DNA from: Zhengitettix transpicula
Lineage: Eukaryota; Arthropoda; Insecta; Orthoptera; Tetrigidae
Length of the DNA: 64,000 nt
Reading direction: 5' to 3'
NCBI GenBank assembly: GCA_037074705.1
Contig: CM073591.1
Coordinates: 7,749,587-7,813,586, forward strand
Positions 58,141 to 64,000 of this stretch are shown here, in pieces. The notes under the pieces were generated by a model that was not told where the DNA came from, ran no database searches, and worked only from the letters and a program-made list of their open reading frames with translations. A program made the position numbers and the translations under genes. Each line of letters opens with the position of its first letter. Positions within the stretch are counted from its first letter, which is position 1.

Positions 58141-58390
58141 TTATTACTACAATATAAGAGTCTCTGCAGACTGCCAGGAGCAAGTAATATCAAACATCCG
58201 TCATTAACACAACTGCTTATACACTTTCCTCATTGATTAAAAATCGCCGCAAGGGGCCGCTCACTATGCTGGGATTCCTGCTACATTGGCCGAACAAAAA
58301 GGGTCATTACACATCTACTAATATCCCAGAGAGACCAGTAATTCGTAGGTGAGCCTCATCAGGTTTACTGCCCCTCCCCCCCTAGTGTAG
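58141..58390 (+). pseudogene. GIY-YIG fragment, short
   Basis: CCTGCTACATTGGCCGAACA near 58271 would encode CYIGRT, matching the core of the GIY-YIG pieces at 59240 and 60040. Only a few codons around it are recognisable. (TA)n follows at 58392-58444. Confidence 0.4.
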
Positions 58391-58447
<57 letters not shown>

Positions 58448-58499
58448 ACCTAACAACCCTTTACCATCACCCTGCTGGCAGAGACATCTGATGGCCTCT

Positions 58500-58618
58500 G
58501 AGAGATTGTTGTGATGCAGATATGAAACAACATGCACTTAAGGGTTATAACATGCCTGTCCTAGCTTTCTGTGAGGCAACCCCTAAGGAACAGATTTTGA
58601 TACCCTTCGGGAAACTTC

Positions 58619-58645
<27 letters not shown>
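58500..58645 (+). pseudogene. Retroelement tail fragment, left arm of inverted repeat
   Basis: The plus-strand frame includes CDADMKQHALKGYNMPVLAF, also found on the minus strand at 59098-59190, downstream of a GIY-YIG core. It runs into a TA/CTAAAAAAC minisatellite. The matching copies at 58500-58645 and 59055-59190 form an inverted repeat around that minisatellite. Confidence 0.6.
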
Positions 58646-58653
<8 letters not shown>

Positions 58654-58725
58654 AAACTAAAAAACATATATATATATATATGAAAAAACTAAAAACATAT
58701 ATATATATATATGAAAAAACTAAAA

Positions 58726-58762
<37 letters not shown>

Positions 58763-59027
58763 AAAACTAAAAAACAGATATATATATATATATATATATA
58801 TATGAAAAAACTAAAAAACATATATATATGAAAAAAACTAAAAAACATATATATATATATATGAAAAAAACTAAAAAACATATATATATATATATGAAGA
58901 AAACTAAAAAACATATATATATATATATGAAGAAAACTAAAAAACATATATATATATAAAAAAACTAAAAAACATATATATATATATGAAGAAAACTAAA
59001 AAACATATATATATGAAAAAACTAAAA

Positions 59028-59072
<45 letters not shown>
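58622..59072. repeat. Minisatellite of (TA)n plus CTAAAAAACA
   Basis: About twelve units alternate TGAAAAAACTAAAAAACATA with (TA)n of variable length. The block forms the loop between the arms at 58500-58645 and 59055-59190. Confidence 0.92.
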
Positions 59073-59073
<1 letters not shown>

Positions 59074-59097
59074 GAAGTTTCCCGAAGGGTATCAAAA

Positions 59098-59334
59098 TCA
59101 GTTCCTTAGGGATGCCTCACAGAAAGCTAGGACAGGCATGTTATAACCCTTAAGTGCATGTTGTTTCATATCTGCATCACAATCAGTCCGGTCGACGATT
59201 TTCCTCCATCCTGTGTTCCCTTTAATTAAGGATATTTTATATTCTAAGTTCTTAATGAGCCTTTTAGTTCGCCCAATGTAGCAGGAATTACAACCACAGC
59301 GCCGAAAAAAATTTTTTTTTTCGGTAAGTTGCAC
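59098..59334 (-). pseudogene. GIY-YIG-type retroelement fragment
   Basis: The minus-strand frame begins near a K-rich stretch, then CGCNSCYIGRTKRLIKNLEY, KGNTGWRKIVDRT, CDADMKQHALKG and a stop. The Cys-rich lead-in and YIGRTKR core match the GIY-YIG endonuclease found at the C-terminus of Penelope-like elements. There the conserved Arg-x-x-Glu-His region follows; here the equivalent is LEY, without the His, so the copy is decayed. No reverse transcriptase sequence is present. It forms part of the arm 59190-59485. Confidence 0.6.
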
Positions 59335-59485
59335 AATGTTAGCTATGTATTTGGAGGGAGGGACGGGGACAGGGGGTTAAAAGTGTCTCCTTGCAGCGGC
59401 TTTTATGAACCAGGAAAAGGATATTAATCTGTAACGACACTTTTAGTTCGTCCGATATAACAGCTGTTACGATCCCAGCGCAAAG
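59190..59485. repeat. Left arm of ~300-bp inverted repeat
   Basis: It is the reverse complement of 59845-60143 with small differences. Landmarks are GGTCGACGATTTTCCTCC, TTTTAGTTCGCCCAATGTAG, GGTTCATAAAAGCC-type sequence and GATCGTAACAGCTGTTA. The arm contains two related YIG-core units (near 59275 and 59450), so each arm is itself internally repeated. Confidence 0.9.
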
Positions 59486-59844
59486 TGAATAAAGATTAAA
59501 AACTTGAAGTTATGGATTAACGACGACTCATACTCAGAACTTACATAAGTGCATGACGTCACATATTTGGCAAAATAATGTTCAAACCATATTATTAATT
59601 TTTTTTGTTTATTTTTACCGTACTGTATTCACATAAAAAAACATCTTAGACAATTAGGTGTTAGAAATATTATAAATAATCACGCAGTAACAGGGAGGAA
59701 TTTTTGCACCGGACCTGGAGTCGACACGCGTAGCTCAGTTGGTAGAGCGTCCGTCCTGTTCATAACCCGGTCGATAATTTTCCCCATCCTCATACTTTTA
59801 ACTGAACTTAACTTGATCCTTGTGAAAGCTTCTCCATTTACTTT
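59486..59844. other. Spacer of the inverted repeat
   Basis: It is an AT-rich 359-bp spacer with TGACGTCA near 59554 and the tRNA-like head at 59727. No other feature is seen. Confidence 0.6.
59727..59775 (+). mobile_element. tRNA-like head, truncated
   Basis: CGCGTAGCTCAGTTGGTAGAGC is a near-perfect D-arm/A-box region, followed by GTCCGTCCTGTTCATA in the anticodon-arm position. The sequence then breaks off into ACCCGGTCGATAATTTTCC, so no T-arm or acceptor 3' strand exists. It is not a functional tRNA; it is either a SINE head or a tRNA fragment at an insertion junction. Confidence 0.65.
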
Positions 59845-60143
59845 GCGCTGGGATCGTAACAGCTGTTATATCGGACGAACTAAAAGTGTAGTTACAGATT
59901 AATATCCTTTTCCTGGTTCATAAAAACCGCCGCAGGGAGACATTTTTAACCCCCCGTCCCCGTCCCCGTCCCTCCCAATACATAGCTAACATTGTGCAAC
60001 TTACCAAAACAAAAAAATATTTTGCGCTGTGATTGTAATTCCTGCTACATTGGGCGAACTAAAAGGTTCATTAAGAACTTAGAATATAAAATATCCTTAA
60101 TTAAAGGGAACACAGGATGGAGGAGGAAAATCGTCGACCGGAC
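59845..60143. repeat. Right arm of ~300-bp inverted repeat
   Basis: It is the reverse complement of 59190-59485. It carries GCTGGGATCGTAACAGCTGT and TCCTGCTACATTGGGCGAAC and ends at GGAAAATCGTCGACCGGACC. Confidence 0.9.
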
Positions 60144-60150
60144 CGAGGGG
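59992..60150 (+). pseudogene. GIY-YIG-type retroelement fragment
   Basis: The plus-strand frame has CDCNSCYIGRTKRFIKNLEY and KGNTGWRRKIVDRT, then runs into G-rich sequence and the tRNA-like head. It is the inverted partner of 59190-59334. The break comes at VDRT, the same point where the other copy continues into CDADMKQ. Confidence 0.6.
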
Positions 60151-60161
60151 GGAGGGGGGAG

Positions 60162-60237
60162 GGGGGGGATCGCACCACAGGTGGTCCCCCAGATTGGTAC
60201 CAAGGGGCGCTCTAACCACTGAGCCATCCCGAGTCCA
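60162..60237 (-). mobile_element. tRNA-derived SINE-like head with A and B boxes
   Basis: Minus strand: GGATGGCTCAGTGGTTAGAG contains the A box TGGCTCAGTGG; 35 bp further, GGTGCGATCCC is a B box with one mismatch to the consensus. Cloverleaf arms are imperfect and a G/C-rich run follows, so a SINE head or tRNA pseudogene is more likely than a working tRNA. It abuts the GGTCCGGTCGACGATTTTCC end of the GIY-YIG unit, as the head at 59727 does. Confidence 0.65.
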
Positions 60238-60682
60238 TCACTCTGTAGCCCAGCCAATTCACCACATCACAATCCTTGAAAGCCTAACGTAAGGACTCAA
60301 TCCAGGAATTTTCCATCTTGTTTCTCTAATTGAAAACTATTTCATGGCCGATCTTCGAGTCTAAGCTTCTTCGGCTACTTTACTCCAATACATAGCTACG
60401 TACTCATGTTGTGCAATTTACAAAACAAAAAAACTCTTGTCCTGCTACATAGGACGAACTGAACGATCATGAAAAGTCAAAATACCAATTTTCCCATCAT
60501 TTACAGTTCTTTTATGATAAAAAAAACCCTCAAAGAGCCACTTGACACATAGTACCAACATTGCGTAGTCTAGCAAACAATTTATTGTGGAAATTGATGC
60601 TACATTGGACGAACTGCAAGGTCATTAAGTAATTATAATATGAAACATACCTATTAACACCCATTCCTGCATCCAAAAATAA
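60238..60682. other. Stretch with two more YIG-core relics
   Basis: CCTGCTACATAGGACGAACT near 60440 and TGCTACATTGGACGAACTGC near 60599 are further short GIY-YIG core matches, each only ~20-40 bp. A similar one (TTACATTGGACGAACTAAAA) lies near 61472. No gene is seen. Confidence 0.45.
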
Positions 60683-61143
60683 TTTTTTTATAGGGTAACA
60701 GGCTACATGAGGGTAATCCACGTTGGGCAACTCCCCTTTAATAGAATAGGAAGGGATTTGAAAGGGGGGATGCGGAAGGGTAGAGGAAAGTAGCCAAGGA
60801 TTAACGAGGGGACCCCAGGATATATTTTAAGGATCCTACCCGGCATTCGCCTGCAAATAAATGCAGGGAAAACCCTAAGAAAACCTGCATCAGGTAGGTC
60901 GGGCATTGAGTACTTGTCGCACGCCCTTCCCTGGATATCGGGAGAGGGAGTTTGCTGTGGGGACGCAGCATTCCCTTCTCCGTGCCTCGACCAGTTTAGG
61001 AGGCAGCTGGCCGACTATTCCAATGGGAATAGCAGACAACTCTTACCGTATGCCCAAGGTCTGTGACCCCGGATCATACACCTCTCAGAACAGGCCTCGG
61101 CTTGTGGTAACCTTAGTTCAAAAACGGAGAGGAAAAGGCATCC
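60683..61143 (-). mobile_element. RPT-A copy
   Basis: It begins at a T7 run and AGGGTAACAGGCTACATGAG and follows the family to GAGGAAAAGGCATCC. The 5' end is replaced by the T-run of the next copy, so the two are inserted head to tail. Confidence 0.9.
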
Positions 61144-61373
61144 TTTTTTTTTAGGGCAACAGGCTACATGAGGGTAAGTAATCCACTTTGGGCAACTCCC
61201 CTTTAATAGTATAGGAAGGGATTTGAAAGGGGGGATGCGGAAGGGTAGAGGAAGGTAGCTAAGGGAGGAAAAGGCATCTCCAAAGGTAGCCCCTTCGTAT
61301 CTCTCCTACAAGGTTCTATCTGCGAGGGAATATCCCTCCCAGGTACTGCCTGCGAGAGAATAGCCCTCGCAGG
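61144..61373 (-). mobile_element. RPT-A copy with internal deletion
   Basis: It starts with T9 and AGGGCAACAGGCTACATG. At about 61260 it jumps from GGTAGCTAAGGG to GGAAAAGGCATC, losing about 400 bp, and ends in two CTGCGAGnGAAnA repeats with CCTCGCAGG. Confidence 0.85.
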
Positions 61374-61624
61374 CCAAATATCCGTATCCAAAAATAAATA
61401 TCTTGACACCTATATACAGCAAACATTGTCTAGCTTTGGAGAGAAAAAAAAGTCTGTTGTGGTAATTCAGGTTACATTGGACGAACTAAAAGAAACATAC
61501 GTCCGGATATCAGGCTTCCCGTAGGCCGACCTCGCTGAATCTACTGCCCCCTTTTTTCGTGGACTAATTTTTTACGTATTCCCCCCCCCCCCGAGGTTGC
61601 AACTTGTCTCCTCTAATTAGTTCT
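61374..61624. other. Unique stretch
   Basis: It contains one YIG-core relic near 61472 and a C run near 61582. Nothing else is seen. Confidence 0.45.
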
Positions 61625-61880
61625 CCCCCTCCCCCGACGGTGGAACAAGCGCTACGCGCGGAACCCCGTGTGTTTCCGCCCTTGTGAGCCCTGCCGCCGC
61701 CGCACGTGTGGTGGACGTGGACGTTGCGGTGTTGCTATTGTTTGGTGAGGCGTAGGGGCGTCGTCCGTTGGCGCCGGGCGTCGTGGCGCCTGGGTCTGTG
61801 CGCTGAGTGGAAGCCGCGGCGCCAGGCGCTCGCAGACACCCCCCGAAAAGCCGACTCTAGGGCCCGCGGCCCACGTGAAA
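61625..61880. promoter_or_regulatory. CpG-island-like patch
   Basis: This is the most CG-dense stretch in the right part of the window (GCTACGCGCGG, CCGCCGCCGCACGTG, GGCGCCGGGCGTC). TTTG/GTGAGG near 61742 could be a plus-strand donor and a 63-codon frame spans it, but no acceptor or recognised protein is found. A promoter or first exon is possible. Confidence 0.25.
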
Positions 61881-62242
61881 ATTTATTTTCAAAATAATAA
61901 TAACAACAATCCAGAAAAAAATCGAAACGTTTCAGCACGGCACAGTGACATCTGATTGCGTCAGCAACATTACACTACAAAGGCCAAACGTGTCATTTTT
62001 ATCGGCCGCAGAGATGTGGCTGTGGTCTCGTCCGACCTGCTGCGATGTGTGACTGTGTTCTCTGGTCTGATGCAGATATTACACTTCATTAACTGCTTTG
62101 AAGCCGTGTCTACTCTCTTTCATGACGTCATTAAAAATCACCAGTCTTCTGACTCACCTGCCAAGGTATCTCTATTTTTATTTTGAACGGTTTCATATTC
62201 ATTGGTGCACGGTGCAACTACCATAAAAAATACTCCACTGCA
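61881..62242. other. Unique stretch
   Basis: No gene is recognised. TGACGTCATT lies near 62123. It ends at the T-run of the next RPT-A copy. Confidence 0.5.
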
Positions 62243-62774
62243 TTTTTTATTAGGGCAACAGGCTGCATGAGGGTAATCCACATGGTGGCAACTCCCCTTT
62301 AATAGCATAGGGAGGGATTTGAAAGGGGGGATGCGGAAGGGTAGAGGAAGGTAGCCAAGGGTTAACTAGGGGCCCCCGGGCTATGGTTTAAGGATCCTAC
62401 CCGGCATTCGCCTAAAAGTAATGCAGGACAAACCCTAGAAAAACCTGCATCAGGTAGGTCGGGCATTGGGTACTTGTCCCACGCCCTTCCCTGGATGGCG
62501 GGAGAGTGGTTTGCTGTGGGGACGCAGCATTCCCTTCTCCGTGGCTCGAACAGTTTAGGAGGCAGCTGGCCTACTATTCCAATGGAAACAGCGGACAACT
62601 CTTACCGTATGCCAAAGGTCTGTGACCCCGGAACATGCACCTATCAGAATAGGCCGAGGTGCCTCGGCTTGTGGGAACCTTAGTTCAAAAACGGAGAGGA
62701 AAAGGCATCCCCAAAGGTAGCTCCTTCGTATCTCTCCTACAAGGTTTTGCCTGCGAGAGAACATCCCTCGCAGG
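62243..62774 (-). mobile_element. RPT-A copy, full length
   Basis: It runs from T6 and AGGGCAACAGGCTGCATGAG to GCCTGCGAGAGAACATC and CCTCGCAGG, about 530 bp. It carries the GCCGAGGTGCCTCGGC hairpin insertion at about 62653-62668, shared with the copy at 11945. Confidence 0.92.
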
Positions 62775-63389
62775 TTAATCGGCCGGATCATCTTTATTAA
62801 GCGAAATTTGGTGCGGGACGGCAAGAGTTACCCCTAACTACGCTGCAGTTCCGACAGAAACCGCCTCGATGCAGACACGACGACGCCAACCCACTTACGG
62901 CTGCATGGTTGAAGACGCATCTATGGTACTTCAACTACTGACACGGTCGTCAAACCCACTCAATGTTTCCTGCAGATGTGACACTATCACCCCCACCCCC
63001 ACCCCCTGACCACCCTTGCCCGCGGCGCCAACTCGATCTTACCTGGGCCGGATGTTGAAAGGCCCCCCAGAGTCACGTATCCCCCTTTTTTTTACGGAAC
63101 TCAGGAAGCAACGGAGCGTCACTGTTTACCCTCGCTGTAGGACACAAAAATAAACCCTCAGATATGCTTCCCATCATCCCCTGTGAGGAGAGCGACCAGC
63201 CACATTTAAATCGATTGATATACTAAAAATAAATTACCGTCTGGTGAAAATAATAATGACCTTTGTAACAGACAAAATTAAACAAATAAACTGTTCAAAT
63301 AAGTAACATTTAAGTTTAAGTATCTGTTGCCCAGGATCCATCCACAGTTAAGCTTTGGTTCGTTCCACAAACCAACCCCTTTACAGGCC
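62775..63389. other. Unique stretch
   Basis: No gene or RNA is recognised. A C/A-rich patch (CCCCCACCCCC) lies near 62990-63006. Confidence 0.5.
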
Positions 63390-64000
63390 GAGCTCTGACC
63401 ATTAAAATAAGAACCAGTAATAGAAAAAAAGGCGGAAATAGGTGAAAAAACCTTTTGGACTAAAAGAAACCCCTTTAAATAAAACAGGGAAAGGAAGAAT
63501 ATCAGACAAACATACATTAGCACGCAGAATAGTGAGGGAGAGGGCGATACAATCGTATAGAGACAGCGGAAAGCGGAGATATGATTAAAATAAGAACCCG
63601 TAATAGAAAAAAAAGGCGAAAATAGGTGAAAAAACCTTATGGACTAAAAGAAACCTAGTTAAATAAAACAGGGAAAGGAAAAATATCAGACAAGCATACT
63701 CTAGCAAGGAGAATAGTGAGAGAGAGAGAGGGAGATACAATCGTATAGAGACAGCGGAAAGCGGAGATATAATTAAAATAAGAACCCGTAATAGAAAAAA
63801 AAGGCGAAAATAGGTGAAAAAACCTTATGGACTGAAAGAAACCCCGTTAAATAAAACATGGAAAGGAAAAATATCAGACAAACTTACTCTAGCAAGGAGA
63901 ATAGTGTGAGAGAGAGAGGGAGATACAATCGTATAGAGACAACGGAAAGCGGAGATGTGATTAAAATATGAACCCGTAATAGAAAAAAATGCGTAATTAG
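63390..64000 (-). repeat. SAT1, inverted array running off the window
   Basis: AATAAGAACCCGTAATAG-type cores occur near 63402, 63588, 63777 and 63965, about 187 bp apart. The unit is the reverse complement of SAT1 at 30720-33215, including the GATACAATCGTATAGAGACA and GCGGAAAGCGGAGATAT blocks. At least 3.3 units are inside the window and the array continues past its end. Confidence 0.95.

Overview
The window reads as non-coding eukaryotic DNA, most likely from an arthropod and perhaps a decapod crustacean. No long protein-coding gene, operon or rRNA gene is visible. It holds very many microsatellites, at least six long satellite or minisatellite arrays, and several dispersed repeat families in both orientations. 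Two tRNA-like heads and decayed GIY-YIG (Penelope-type) fragments also point to an animal genome. The arthropod call rests on repeat style and on a TCAGT-type initiator at the one good promoter candidate; it is inference, since no species-diagnostic gene is present.

Layout: 0-12.5 kb has a 180-220 bp tandem repeat, a 53-bp minisatellite, a large inverted repeat of a family called here RPT-C (4.05-5.15 kb), two more RPT-C copies (8.1-9.15 kb), a 390-bp GA tract and three copies of a family called RPT-A. 12.9-17.3 kb has a member of RPT-B (the GGCGTTGCCCGGG-headed element) and an unequal 1.98-kb duplication of RPT-A plus RPT-D. 18.1-19.9 kb is a pyrimidine-rich array. 20.4-21.8 and 28.1-29.9 kb are RPT-D/RPT-A composites repeating every ~665 bp. 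23.9-25.45 kb is an array dense in CACGTG and TGACGTCA. 26.0-27.75 kb is a ~57-bp satellite. 30.38-30.63 kb is a near-perfect hairpin. 30.7-33.2 kb is a ~190-bp satellite that reappears inverted at 63.4-64.0 kb. 33.8-37.3 kb and 39.1-46.7 kb are two satellites sharing a TCCAAAGAA core; the second contains a ~0.5-kb-arm palindrome and an island of RPT-D units (42.9-44.6 kb). 46.7-48.6 kb is an inverted pair of RPT-B. 49.0-50.1 kb is a local duplication. 52.7-53.8 kb is (TA)n. 53.8-57.05 kb is A-rich with two short tandem duplications. 58.2-60.5 kb has nested inverted repeats with GIY-YIG and tRNA-like pieces. 60.7-62.8 kb has three more RPT-A copies.

The best gene evidence is on the minus strand at 57.84-58.13 kb: a CpG/GC-box-rich stretch with TCAGT initiators, an ATG, a signal-peptide-like sequence and a strong splice donor. 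It looks like the first exon of a secreted or membrane protein gene running toward lower coordinates. A second GC-rich exon-like patch lies at 57.34-57.50 kb. CpG-rich patches at 20.04-20.38 and 61.63-61.88 kb may be promoters. No pathway can be deduced; what joins the region is repeat biology, with repeated amplification of units carrying the CRE palindrome TGACGTCA and repeated inversion of arrays.
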